Shown piece after piece: positions 1 to 8,051 of a DNA stretch of 27,583 bases. Origin of the DNA: JBOGGN01 sp050744165. GTDB lineage: Bacteria > Actinomycetota > Acidimicrobiia > Acidimicrobiales > Palsa-688. Position 1 is the stretch's first letter. Each line of letters opens with the position of its first letter. The DNA is taken from positions 1 to 27,583 of the forward strand of contig JBOGGN010000452.1 in assembly GCA_050744165.1 (NCBI GenBank), in the 5' to 3' direction. Under the pieces are notes generated by a model. The model was not told where the DNA came from. It saw only the letters and a program-made list of their open reading frames with translations, and did no database searches. The position numbers and the translations under genes are program-made.

Positions 1-555
1 GAGTACGACAAGTCCCGGCGGGAGGGCTTCATCGCCATCAACCTGCGGGAGGGCGACGAGCTGGTCGGCGTCATCCAGACCTCGGGTGACGACGACATCT
101 TCATGGTGTCCCGCCAGGGCGTCACCATCCGCTTCAGCGAGAACGACGTGCGCCCCATGGGCCGGGGGACGGCGGGGGTCCGGGGCATGGGGCTTCGCCC
201 CGGCGACGAGGTGGTCTCGGTCGACCTGGCCCGGGACGACACCGCCATTCTGATCGTCACCGATGGCGGCTTCGGCAAGCGCACCCAGCTGCAGCACTTC
301 CACCGCCAGACGCGGGGTGGTCAAGGCGTCCGCGGCATCAAGATCACGGCGCAGCGGGGCAAGGTCGTAGCCGCCTTTATGGTTGGCTTGGAAGATGAGA
401 TCCTGGTGATCTCATCGTCAGGAGTGATGGCCCGCATGCCTGTCCGCCAGATTTCCAGCCAAGGCCGCGACGCCACCGGGGTGCGCGTCGTCAGCCTGGC
501 CCAAGGCCAGCTCGTCACCTCGGTGGCGCCGGTCCTGGCCGAGGAGACGCCATAG
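1..555 (+). CDS. gyrA: DNA gyrase subunit A, C-terminal fragment
   Basis: The frame is open from the first base and ends in TAG at 553-555, giving the last 184 residues of GyrA. Gyrase uses ATP to introduce negative supercoils, and this part is the C-terminal beta-propeller that wraps DNA. Repeating blade signatures are visible (VSRQGVTIRF, VTDGGFGKRTQL, ISSSGVMARMPVRQI). A loop RQTRGGQGVRGIK resembles the GyrA-box QxRGGxG. The DUF3566 gene and tRNA-Ile that follow are the usual actinobacterial arrangement, which supports the call. The N-terminal breakage-reunion domain with the catalytic tyrosine lies outside the window. ParC-type topoisomerase is less likely because of the neighbours. Confidence 0.96.
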   Translation, partial: EYDKSRREGFIAINLREGDELVGVIQTSGDDDIFMVSRQGVTIRFSENDVRPMGRGTAGVRGMGLRPGDEVVSVDLARDDTAILIVTDGGFGKRTQLQHFHRQTRGGQGVRGIKITAQRGKVVAAFMVGLEDEILVISSSGVMARMPVRQISSQGRDATGVRVVSLAQGQLVTSVAPVLAEETP

Positions 556-1361
556 TGCCGCCAGGCCCCCAACCAGCGGTGGAAGGGGGGGGCAGCCCGG
601 CCGCGGGCGCGCCGCCGCCGACGGACACGGCGCGAACCCTCGAGGGCGGCAATGGCAGCCGGGGCGCCCACTACGCCGCGGCTCCGCCGGCGGCGCGCAC
701 CCGAGTCGACCCGACCGCGGCGGTGCCGGGAGCCCGCGTGGCGCCGACCCCGGTCCCTGCGGGAGGCGCCGGTGGGAACGGAACGGTCGCTGGAGGTACC
801 GGGCTTGTGGCTCCCGGAGGCGTGCCCACGATGGGGATGCCCCCGACGGGGCGGACGGTGGCCTACGCCGGCGGGGCACATGCGGCGCCCACCACCCAGC
901 TGCCAGTGGGCCCCGCCCGGCGGGTGGCTCCGGGCCCAGAGGAGGCCCGGCTGGAGCGCGACCGGGACCGCGGGCCGCGAGTCGTGCAGGCGCGTCGGAC
1001 CAGGCGAGTGGTGCGCCGGATCGACGTGTGGACCGTGCTCAAGATGTCGGTGCTCTTCTACTTCTGCGTGTTCATGGTGTTCGTCGTGGCCGGTGTGGTG
1101 CTGTGGAACATCGGCGGCTACTTCAACGTCATCACGAGCATCGAGAAGTTCATCCGATCGCTCTTCGACCTGAAGTCCTTCACCTTCAACTCCTCGGTGA
1201 TGCTGGAGGGGACGGTGGGCGGCGGGCTCATGCTCGTTTTCCTCGGGACCGTGGGCAATGTGTTGGCCGCCTTGATCTACAACCTGATCGCCGACGTGGT
1301 CGGAGGTGTGCAGTTCGTCGTGCTGGAGGAGGCTCTGGCGCCTGACGACCTCTACGAGTAG
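555..1361 (+). CDS. DUF3566 transmembrane protein
   Basis: This 268-residue protein starts at GTG 555, sharing one base with the gyrA stop, so translation is probably coupled. Residues 1-150 are a low-complexity Gly/Ala/Pro-rich cytoplasmic tail. Residues about 150-156 are arginine-rich, and two membrane segments follow at about 161-184 and 221-250. The C-terminal part (IDVWTVLKMSV, the LWNIGG turn, and a GGG(L/M) second helix) matches the DUF3566 family, which in actinobacteria sits directly downstream of gyrA. The biochemical role of the family is not established; a membrane-associated structural role is plausible. The N-terminal tail is probably disordered. Confidence 0.93.
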   Translation: MPPGPQPAVEGGGSPAAGAPPPTDTARTLEGGNGSRGAHYAAAPPAARTRVDPTAAVPGARVAPTPVPAGGAGGNGTVAGGTGLVAPGGVPTMGMPPTGRTVAYAGGAHAAPTTQLPVGPARRVAPGPEEARLERDRDRGPRVVQARRTRRVVRRIDVWTVLKMSVLFYFCVFMVFVVAGVVLWNIGGYFNVITSIEKFIRSLFDLKSFTFNSSVMLEGTVGGGLMLVFLGTVGNVLAALIYNLIADVVGGVQFVVLEEALAPDDLYE

Positions 1362-1442
1362 TCCACGGTATTGCCTCGAACCCGGCGCGGCGGGGACGGT
1401 AGGCTGCCCAGGCCGGGTCCCCCGACCGTGAGGGCGTGACAC

Positions 1443-1516
1443 GGGGCTATAGCTCAGCTGGTTAGAGCGCAGCACTGATAATGCTGAGGTCGATGGTTCG
1501 AGTCCATCTAGCCCCA
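1443..1516 (+). tRNA. tRNA-Ile (anticodon GAT)
   Basis: A complete cloverleaf. The 7-bp acceptor stem GGGGCTA (1443-1449) pairs with TAGCCCC (1509-1515), with discriminator A1516. The anticodon stem CAGCA/TGCTG encloses loop CTGATAA with anticodon GAT at 1477-1479. The T-arm has the TTCGAGT loop. CCA is not encoded. The 3' half from the anticodon loop onward is duplicated at 5837, marking this gene as the insertion site of the island that follows. Confidence 0.98.
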
Positions 1517-1531
1517 CTGGACTGGACGTCC
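1475..1531 (+). repeat. attL-like direct repeat in tRNA-Ile
   Basis: Positions 1475-1507, from the anticodon loop through the T-arm, are identical to 5837-5869 over 33 bp. After one C/T mismatch and a one-base gap, similarity continues about 15 bp past the tRNA 3' end (ACTGGACTGGACG against ACTGGACAGGACG). The intact tRNA is regenerated at this end. Confidence 0.85.
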
Positions 1532-1624
1532 TTGTCGGCGGGGCCGACTTGTTGGCCGGGTTCGGCTTGCCTCTCCCGGCGTCGAGGGGACGGGCCTCCG
1601 CGGCCCGCCGAGGTCGCAGGCGCT

Positions 1625-2132
1625 GTTGGTGGGGAATTCGAGCCGGGGTTGGTCGCGCTGGCACTCGTAGCAGCGGTGCTCGCCCGGTAGCCGGATCTGC
1701 AGCGTCCCCCCAGGGGTCAGGTCCCACCGCCCGATCTTTCCTTCTACAAGCCCGAGCGGCACATGAGACTGCCGTGCAGGTGCGCTCGTGAACCGGCGAG
1801 ATCCCGATGACCATCCCGAAAAACGGCGTCTCCCGCCTGCCCTCAAGGCGCTGGCCGGTGAAGATGTCGGACGCCAGGTGGGTGACCGCCCATATGGCTG
1901 GGGCAAGCGGATACCCAGCCACGACGAGCTCGGCGTGCTCGACCCGTTCGATCAGGCCGATGGTGTATACCAACCCCGGCGCCGCGGCCGAGCCACCGAC
2001 GGGCATCAGGGCGAAACCCCGATCAGAGATCTGTTGGTGAACGTCGGCGAGCACATCCTTGTAGGTGCCGCGGTCGCAGATGACACACGTGGTGTCCGTG
2101 CAGCGATGGAAGGCGTTCGTGCAGGAGGCCAT
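1625..2132 (-). pseudogene. DUF4262-domain protein, frameshifted
   Basis: Translation from ATG at 2132 gives a DUF4262-like start: a CxxC-type segment (CTDTTCVICD), then a VYTIGLIERVEHAELVVAG block at about residues 55-73 typical of the family, and ASDIFTGQRLEG. Near 1770-1790 this frame stops making sense. A neighbouring frame instead reads VPLGLVEGKIGRWD and then CYECQRDQPRLEFP, which look like the family's C-terminal end. At least one frameshift therefore separates the halves. The second frame runs on without a stop into the tRNA-Ile end, so the natural terminus is also lost. The function of DUF4262 is unknown. A sequencing error instead of real decay is possible. Confidence 0.55.
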
Positions 2133-2415
2133 TTCCGCGGCCCCGAATCAGTACCGCTTACCGTTCAAACGTACGTTCGATGCGGCAAGCGGCTTCGTTT
2201 GGCGTGGGTTGGCGAGGAAGCGGGTTGGCTAAGTAATCTCCAGGTTTCGGTGCCGGCCGCCGAGCGGAGCCCGACTACGTTCCCTCCCGACCCGCTGCCA
2301 TGCCGCGCCCTAGGACCACAACGACGACCACCGAGTCGCCGCAGCCCCGGCCATCAAGAACGAAGCCTTAGCCGGCTTCTTGCGACACGGGGTCGCCTAG
2401 GTTGACGACCTATCG

Positions 2416-3186
2416 TTGCCGCCAGTGACCCCAGTCGTCGACCTTCTCGAATGGCTGCGCGAGCAGTGTGAAGATTTCGTCCTTCTCCCAGCGGGGGTCT
2501 ACGTCGAGCACGGTGATCACCCGTGGCCGCTGATCGCGCACACCCCGCAAGAGTTGACTGCTAGCCTCGATTCCGGCGGCCACCTGGTTTCGCTCCCCAA
2601 GGAGTCCGCAGCGCTAGCGAACGTCATCGAGGTCGCACTGATCGACTTCCTGTTGGACCGCCTCCGCCACGTTGACGGCGCAACCGGGCGACGAGGTGAG
2701 GAACGCAGCTATCCGGACCTGGAGATCGGCGGCGGGGCCTTCGGCGGGGCCTTTCACGCGGTCGACATCAAGATGGCTCGCCTCAACAAGAACGGCTACC
2801 AGACCCAGTCCCGCTGCACCCTGTACACTGGCAATACGTATTTCAAGTGGCCGACCATTCGCTGGCCGGGCATGTTCCGCTCCTTCGAGAACTATGCGTC
2901 ACACCTGGACATCATCGGTGTCTATCGCCTCGACATCGGTTACCGGGGCCGGGTCCGCGATCTCGAACTGATAGTCCACGAACCCTGGCGTATCGCCTCC
3001 AAGGATCGCTCCAGCACCACCCGCGAGTACATCGGCGCGGTCATCGACGTGGCGGCGCTTCGGGACGGACAGGGCGCTTTCGAGAATGAGGCCGCCTTCT
3101 ACAGGTACTGGCGGGCCTACCCGTTCCGGGTCCCCAAGGCGGTTGAGCGCCAACTCCAGAAGGCGTTACGGGAACAGAGCGGGTAG
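2416..3186 (+). CDS. Type II restriction endonuclease, PD-(D/E)XK fold
   Basis: A 256-residue protein directly upstream of a C5 methyltransferase. A PD-(D/E)XK nuclease signature is visible: P100-D101 in SYPDLEIGG, then D117-I118-K119 in FHAVDIKMA. These would be the metal-binding acidic residues and the catalytic lysine. The following RCTLYTGNTYFKWP and NYASHLDIIGVYRLD segments suit a core beta-strand arrangement. It should cut DNA at the site protected by the neighbouring methyltransferase; the site cannot be read from sequence. The start is uncertain: TTG 2416 follows an in-frame stop closely, and GTG 2425 is an alternative; neither has a clear RBS. I cannot name the enzyme family. Confidence 0.8.
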   Translation: MPPVTPVVDLLEWLREQCEDFVLLPAGVYVEHGDHPWPLIAHTPQELTASLDSGGHLVSLPKESAALANVIEVALIDFLLDRLRHVDGATGRRGEERSYPDLEIGGGAFGGAFHAVDIKMARLNKNGYQTQSRCTLYTGNTYFKWPTIRWPGMFRSFENYASHLDIIGVYRLDIGYRGRVRDLELIVHEPWRIASKDRSSTTREYIGAVIDVAALRDGQGAFENEAAFYRYWRAYPFRVPKAVERQLQKALREQSG

Positions 3187-3217
3187 ATGTCGCAGGGGGG
3201 TTCCTAGTATCGTACCT

Positions 3218-4333
3218 ATGTTCGATCTATGGTCCCTCCTTCCGGTCGAAGAACCTGCCAAGATCAACCGGATGACCGTCCGCGGCGTCGCCATCTCTCT
3301 GTTTTCAGGGGCTGGAGGGCTCGACCTCGGCGTCGAGGCCGCTGGCTTTCGTACCGCAGCTGCTGTCGAGTTCAACGACGACGCGGCCGACTCGATGGAG
3401 AAGAACTTTTCGGGGCTCGAGAGCCCTGTTATCCGCAAGTCGATCCTCGATCTGTCGACCAAGGAGTTGCTGCGAGCGGCCGGGTTGAAAGCTCGAGAGC
3501 GCCCGGAGTTGCTGATCGGTGGCCCTCCGTGCACCCCCTTCTCCAAGTCCGGCTTCTGGCTGGATTGGAAACGGGCAGGGCTGGATTCGGACTCCAGCCT
3601 GCTGCAGGAGTACACCCGAGTCTTGGCCGACGCCCGGCCGCGAGCCTTCATCCTCGAGAACGTCTACGCACTGACCTACCAGAACAAGGCCAGTCGGCCG
3701 GCGTTCCGACGGCTCCTGGAGGAGATCGACGATGCTGGATACCACTGCCGCTGGGCCGTCCTCAACGCGGCCGACTATGGCGTTCCTCAGGCCCGGCCTC
3801 GGCTCTTCGTCGTGGGCACTCCGAAAGGGACACGTTTGCCCGAGCTTCCGCGTCCCACACACGGTGGGCGGTGGGAACGGAGGGCCACCGGCATCAGCGA
3901 ACAGACTCACGTCACCGCAGGTCAGGCGCTCGCAGGCCTCATCACGTTCCCAGAATCGGAAGAGGTGGTCAGGGGGTCCTGGGGGCACCTACTCCCCGGC
4001 ATCCCCCCCGGAGAGAACTACCTCTTCTACACGGCCGAGCGTGGCCATCCCAAGCCCTTGTTCGAGTGGCGCAGCCGCTACTGGTCCTTCTTGCTCAAGC
4101 TTTCTCCCGACCGGCCGTCACCCACCATTCAGGCACAGCCCGGTCCCAACGTCGGCCCCTTCCACTGGGACAACCGTCGGTTGAGGATCCCGGAGCTTCG
4201 GAGGCTGTTTACCTTCCCTGACGATTTCGAGTTCGTAGGCCGGCGCAACTCAGTACAGGCGCAGATCGGCAATGCCGTGCCACCGCTCCTCGCCCGACAG
4301 GTTGCGGAGTGCGTTGCCCAGGCCGTCCGCTAG
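3218..4333 (+). CDS. DNA (cytosine-5-)-methyltransferase
   Basis: A 371-residue protein from ATG 3218, 31 bases after the restriction gene. It transfers a methyl group from S-adenosylmethionine to C5 of cytosine, protecting the host from the adjacent nuclease. The canonical motifs appear in order: motif I SLFSGAGGLDLG (AdoMet binding), motif IV GGPPCTPFSKSG with the catalytic cysteine in the PC pair, motif VI ENV, motif VIII QARPRLFVVG, and motif X GNAVPPLLARQVA. The variable region between VIII and X sets specificity. The reading frame extends upstream, but the restriction-gene overlap there is unlikely; ATG 3272 is a second possible start. Family assignment is secure; target sequence is unknown. 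Confidence 0.97.
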   Translation: MFDLWSLLPVEEPAKINRMTVRGVAISLFSGAGGLDLGVEAAGFRTAAAVEFNDDAADSMEKNFSGLESPVIRKSILDLSTKELLRAAGLKARERPELLIGGPPCTPFSKSGFWLDWKRAGLDSDSSLLQEYTRVLADARPRAFILENVYALTYQNKASRPAFRRLLEEIDDAGYHCRWAVLNAADYGVPQARPRLFVVGTPKGTRLPELPRPTHGGRWERRATGISEQTHVTAGQALAGLITFPESEEVVRGSWGHLLPGIPPGENYLFYTAERGHPKPLFEWRSRYWSFLLKLSPDRPSPTIQAQPGPNVGPFHWDNRRLRIPELRRLFTFPDDFEFVGRRNSVQAQIGNAVPPLLARQVAECVAQAVR

Positions 4334-4335
4334 AC

Positions 4336-4800
4336 ATGCCCGAGCGCTGGCGCAGGCCGTTCGCGTCTAGCCCCGAAGTCCGCGAGCGGATGAGGGCGGT
4401 AGCCCGACACGACACCACGCCGGAATTGAACCTACGTCGGGCCCTCCATCGGCTCGGTTTGCGCTACTACGTGCATCGCCGACCACTACCGCAGCTGGCT
4501 CGCCAGGCTGACATCGTATTTCCTAATGCGAAGATCGCGGTGTTCGTGGACGGATGCTTCTGGCACGGTTGCCCGGAGCACGGCCAGCGAGTTCACCGGA
4601 TTAATGAGTGGTATTGGCCAACGAAGATCGAGTGCAATAAGGCCAGGGATCTTGATACGGACGCCCAGTTGACGGCGGCCGGATGGGAGGCGATTCGAGT
4701 GTGGGAGCATGAAGACGCTGCCACGGCCGCAGAGTCAATCGACCACGCTGTCAAGTACCGGACACGTACGGCCCGCTCCCCTGGCATTGCAACTAAATAG
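4336..4800 (+). CDS. vsr: Very short patch repair endonuclease (Vsr)
   Basis: A 154-residue protein starting two bases after the methyltransferase stop, so the genes are co-transcribed and probably translationally coupled. Vsr nicks next to the T of T:G mismatches that arise when 5-methylcytosine deaminates, starting short-patch repair. Family hallmarks are TTPELNLRRALHRLGLRYYVH, the acidic residue D59 in QADIVFP (equivalent to the catalytic Asp of E. coli Vsr), the FVDGCFWHGCPEH block (residues 70-82) with structural Cys/His, and a C-terminal GWEAIRVWEHE. The frame could start at GTG 4309 inside the methyltransferase gene, but ATG 4336 fits the usual N-terminus. Confidence 0.95.
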   Translation: MPERWRRPFASSPEVRERMRAVARHDTTPELNLRRALHRLGLRYYVHRRPLPQLARQADIVFPNAKIAVFVDGCFWHGCPEHGQRVHRINEWYWPTKIECNKARDLDTDAQLTAAGWEAIRVWEHEDAATAAESIDHAVKYRTRTARSPGIATK

Positions 4801-4856
4801 GAGGCGCTCTCGGCATTCTACAGGACGAGCAGGTCGGAAGATTCGTCGCAGATTTC

Positions 4857-5276
4857 GTGATTGGCCTGCAAACTGCACACGCTCGACATCTCGTTGTTTG
4901 CGGACGGAGTCGTGTCTATCGGGCAGGCATCGGACCATTCAGCGAGGCCGGCGCTGTCGAGTTGGTTAGGGCCGAACTGGTTGCAATGAACCCAGACAGA
5001 TACGGGAGTCACGACGCTAGCATTCGCTCATGGCGAACTCAGGTCGGTAAGGACGTCGGCCGGGACGCCTCGACCTGCATCACTAAGGCGGCGATGACTT
5101 CATCCGTTGGCGTCCCACAAAAAGCGGCCCTTAAAACGAAGAGTCGCCCGCGGGCTGTAGTAATAGCTGCCCAACTATCGCAGCCGCCTAGTCGAGGCCA
5201 TCCCAGTCCGCTCGTCGGTCGTGATCCGGCGCTCGAGGGATACCGAGCGCAACCGTCCGGCCGGTATATCGGATAG
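4857..5276 (+). CDS. Hypothetical protein, doubtful
   Basis: An open frame of 139 residues from GTG 4857. The same frame is open back to the Vsr stop, where an AGGAGG-like sequence sits at about 4799-4804 without a standard start codon at the right distance. The first 60 residues (for example ADFVIGLQTAHARHLVVCG and AVELVRAELVAMNPDRYG) have protein-like composition; the rest looks less coding. I recognise no family. It lies between vsr and the winged-helix gene inside the island, so it may be a decayed defence-island gene or no gene at all. Confidence 0.25.
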   Translation: MIGLQTAHARHLVVCGRSRVYRAGIGPFSEAGAVELVRAELVAMNPDRYGSHDASIRSWRTQVGKDVGRDASTCITKAAMTSSVGVPQKAALKTKSRPRAVVIAAQLSQPPSRGHPSPLVGRDPALEGYRAQPSGRYIG

Positions 5277-5294
5277 AACCGCTACGGCGAGGTT

Positions 5295-5537
5295 CTACAA
5301 CTTGTAACGTCCATGCCCATCCCACATGATGTCACCTCGCGCCTTCCGGCTCTGCAGCACGTTGCGAACATTACGCCTCCAACGCTCGCCAGTCGACTTC
5401 GGTGAATCCGGTTCCCAATCTTCCTCGTCCATAGGCGCGTGACACTCGACGATGGCATAAATGCGCCTCAACTCTACCCATTCGTGTCGCGGCATGTAGT
5501 TCACCATAGCGGACCAGATGTCGTCAGAGTGCAGCAC
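5295..5537 (-). CDS. Small winged-helix-like protein of the R-M island
   Basis: An 80-residue protein from ATG at 5537, antisense to the R-M genes and last before the attR-like repeat. Its sequence is rich in Trp and charged residues, with DIWSAMVNYMPRHEWVELRRIY, a central acidic stretch (DEEDWEPDSP) and RWRRNVRNVLQSRKARGD ending in IMWDGHGRYKL. The layout (helices, then a recognition-like helix NVRNVLQ, then a beta-hairpin G.I.W...GRY.L) suits a small winged-helix domain like those fused to, or near, restriction enzymes. It could be a controller protein or an accessory DNA-binding subunit. Function is inferred from context; coding nature is convincing. Confidence 0.72.
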   Translation of the reverse strand: MLHSDDIWSAMVNYMPRHEWVELRRIYAIVECHAPMDEEDWEPDSPKSTGERWRRNVRNVLQSRKARGDIMWDGHGRYKL

Positions 5538-5836
5538 CCCTCGCCTCCCGAGTCAGCACATTGCGCCGGCGGCCAAGCGGAGAGATCGACAACCGGCGCC
5601 ACTGACGGTCAACCATAGGCGACGCGCTGCTGAAGGCTGGGGATCGGAACCCAGGGGCCCCCGGACAGACCCAGCGGGGCGACACGCCGGCAGCCGAACT
5701 GGGTCGGCTCATTACACCTCCGTCGGCGTATTCATTGCACATCCGGGTGGTTCGCTAGTGTTCGCTCGGTCCCGAAACACGACTTGACCAGCCACTTTGT
5801 GTTCAGTCGAGTGCGGGCTTGTCCGGCCAGATAGCG

Positions 5837-5889
5837 CTGATAATGCTGAGGTCGATGGTTCGAGTCCATTTAGCCCACTGGACAGGACG
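5837..5889 (+). repeat. attR-like partial copy of tRNA-Ile
   Basis: This is the second copy of the tRNA-Ile 3' half. It lacks the acceptor 5' strand and the D-arm, so it cannot be a functional tRNA. It begins exactly at the anticodon loop, the usual crossover region for tRNA-targeting integrases. It carries one substitution (C to T at 5870) and loses one C in the acceptor strand relative to the intact gene. Confidence 0.85.
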
Positions 5890-6389
5890 CCGACAACAAC
5901 GTCCTCGAACCGACAAGTCGGCACTGGGGCACCCCGACCGGCTGCATGCAGGACATCGGGATTTGGGTCGTGTTCCTGACCATCCCGACCGACAACAACG
6001 TGGGTGTCGGGAATACGGTAACGGGCAGCGGGCTCGACGGGATCCAGCTGTCGAGGTTCAGTACGACCAACACGGTCAGCGCCAACACCGTCGCTGGCAA
6101 CGGCTTCGGTCAGGTTCGTCACGGCCCCAGGGACGGCAACGGCATCGTCGTGCACGGCAACAACAGGGTCGTGCGGCTGAACACCGTCGGCAACAGCGCG
6201 GCCAACGGCATCGCCAGCTTCGGCGGGTCCGGAAATAGCTCCTCTGGCGACACCGCCGTTGGCAGCGGGACGGGCATCAACTCGTCGGGCACCACCTTCG
6301 ACCTCGACGACACGACCCCCGGCTGCGGGACCGACGTGTGGCACAGCAACGTCATTGTCACGTCCAACCAGCCGTGCGTCACCGGCTGA
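5874..6389 (+). pseudogene. Right-handed beta-helix repeat protein, 5'-truncated
   Basis: The frame opens just after a stop inside the attR-like repeat and runs to TGA at 6387-6389. It shows short parallel-beta-helix repeats rich in Asn and Gly: NNVGVGNTVTGSGLDGIQLS, NTVSANTVAGNGFG, GNGIVVHGNNRVVRLNTVGN and SAANGIASFGGSGN, ending with a Cys-containing cap (TPGCGTDVWHSNVIV). Such proteins are usually secreted, carbohydrate-active or surface-associated. The signal peptide and early coils are missing because the tRNA-derived repeat abuts the coding sequence. ATG 5946 is available, but a protein from there would lack most of the helix. It is probably a leftover cut off by the island insertion or by an older event. 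Confidence 0.6.
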
Positions 6390-6586
6390 CGAGGAGCCGG
6401 GTGACGGGAGCGGGCTGACCGCGAGCCCGGCTGACGGCATGTAGTCAGTGGTGCCGGCCTCGGATCCGATGCCGCGCCTGGCAACGCCCGAGCCCAAGGT
6501 GGGAAAGGATCCGAGCCCGGGTGATCCCACGACGCCACCAACGGCGAACGGGTAGCGATTCGTCGGAAACGGACCAAGGAGAAGCA

Positions 6587-7819
6587 ATGAAGTCCGATGC
6601 GCAGTATGGGATCGTGGGCGGCGGTATCGCCGGGATGTCGCTGGCGAGCTCGCTCGCTCGTGACGGGCACCGGGTCACAGTGCTCGAAGCCTCGCGCTAG
6701 TACGAGGACCGGGTTCGGGGCGAGGAAATGCCCGTGTGGCGTCGCCGAGGCCAAGGAGTTCGGCGTCCTGCAACCGATGCTCGACGCCGACGCCCGCGTC
6801 ACCGAGACCTGGGTCCACTACGACGCCCTGGTCCCCGCCGAGGTGTCGCTCGCCAGCCCATCCCGGCCGGCGCCCTGCTGCCGGGGATCCCCGGCTCGCT
6901 CAACCTTCGCCACCCTGAGGCGTGTGCCGCCCTCGCCAAGCAGGCGGCGAGCGAGGGCACCCAGGTGCTCCAGGGCGTCGCCGATGTCACGGTGACGCCC
7001 GGGCGTGTCTTACAGGTCAGTGCCACCGGGCCAGGCGGACAGCAGGTCGAGTTCCGGCCGCGCTTGGTCATCGGGGCTGACGGTCGCCACTCCACGGTGC
7101 GCCGCCAGAGCGGGATCACCCTTCTGCGCCACGAGGCGACGCACATGATCGCTGGTGTTCTCGTCGACGGCCTGGCCGACCTCGACCTCCAGCACGACTG
7201 GCTGGCGACCAGCGACGACCTGTTCATGGCCAGCTTCCGCCAACGCCACGGCCAGGTACGGCTCTACCTGGTCACCGGCATGGCGGAGAAGTCTCGCTTT
7301 GCTGGCCACGGCGGTCTCGCCGAGTTCATGCGCAGCGCCAACTTTGGCTGCCTTCCCTTCGGCGAGCGCCTGGCCACGGCAAACCCCATCGGCCCGCTGG
7401 CCACCTATCCGGGTGACGACACCGTGGCGGCCAGGCCGTTTGTCGATGGCGTGGTGCTGATCGGTGACGCCGCTGGCCACAACAGCCCGATCACCGGCCA
7501 AGGCCTCTCAATCGCCCTTCGTGACGCCCGGTCCATCCGCGACGCCATCCGCTCCGGCGACGATCTGACGGCCGCCTTCGCCTCCTACGCCGAGGAACGG
7601 TTGGAGCGCCTGCGCCGGCTCCGCACCAATGCCATCGTCACGGCCGCCATGGCGGCCGACGATTGCGACAACAGCATCGCCCGGCGTGCCAAGTTCTTCG
7701 AGTTGCTGCAAACGGACCCGATGACGTTCGCCATGCTCGTGACCATGTTCACCGGTCCGGAGACGGCGCCTCCCGAAGCATACGACGACCGCCTGCTCGA
7801 GACGATCGTCGCCGCATGA
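6587..7819 (+). pseudogene. FAD-dependent monooxygenase (PHBH-like), disrupted
   Basis: ATG 6587 follows a good RBS (AAGGAGAAG, 6576-6584). The N-terminus has the FAD-binding GIVGGGIAGMSLASSLARDG Rossmann motif. After 37 codons comes an in-frame TAG (6698-6700). A one-base shift near 6740 moves the coding sense to another frame (VAEAKEFGVLQPMLDADARV), and a second near 6850-6857 returns it. From there the protein is intact to 7819, including RPRLVIGADGRHSTVRRQSG and the second flavin motif VVLIGDAAGHNSPITGQGLS. An EDRVRGE stretch right after the stop fits the family. Intact relatives hydroxylate or epoxidise aromatic or polyketide substrates. Three lesions lie within about 160 bases; the C-terminal 320 codons are clean, so an assembly problem should be excluded. 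Confidence 0.75.
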
Positions 7820-7860
7820 TTCTACATGCGGTTGATCTGGCAACACGCGATTCACGCATG

Positions 7861-7874
7861 GCTATCCGGATAGC
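7861..7874. promoter_or_regulatory. Perfect 14-bp palindrome
   Basis: GCTATCCGGATAGC equals its own reverse complement and lies 42 bases after the monooxygenase stop. There is no T-run, so an intrinsic terminator is not supported. It may be an operator. A second inverted repeat, GTCCGA-AAAA-TCGGAC, lies at 7936-7951. Both precede the small membrane protein at 8052. Confidence 0.35.
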
Positions 7875-8051
7875 TCGCAATAGTCCGCAGAATAGCTAAC
7901 TCGACCCGTTTTAACTAGTCACGGCCAGCGGCTCCGTCCGAAAAATCGGACCAAATGCGACAGTGGTAGGCCGTTCAAGAAACGAAGTTTGATTCGGGGG
8001 TTGTAGTCAGTAGCTTCCTTTTCGGGCACCAGGTGAATCCAAGGAGGGAGC

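Larger units (their letters stand above)
1475..5889. mobile_element. Small restriction-modification island inserted in tRNA-Ile
   Basis: The segment lies between the 3' half of tRNA-Ile and a second partial copy of the same sequence. This is the typical footprint of tyrosine-recombinase integration at the anticodon-loop-to-3'-end part of a tRNA gene. The cargo is a frameshifted DUF4262 gene, a restriction enzyme, a C5 methyltransferase, Vsr, an unidentified reading frame and a small winged-helix-like protein. No integrase or excisionase was found inside, so the element is either a decayed relic or was moved by an integrase supplied in trans. The boundaries are inferred from the repeats only. 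Confidence 0.75.

Noticed and set aside
321..2132. Long minus-strand frame of 603 codons across the gyrA end, DUF3566 gene and tRNA-Ile
   Set aside because: It is antisense to well-supported genes. The LDGLEPSTSAL segment is the well-known false translation of a tRNA antisense strand. Only its first 120 or so codons (the DUF4262-like part) are kept.
5712..6587. Minus-strand frame of 291 codons
   Set aside because: It runs antisense through the partial tRNA copy (LNGLEPSTSAL again) and the beta-helix remnant, and has no family resemblance.
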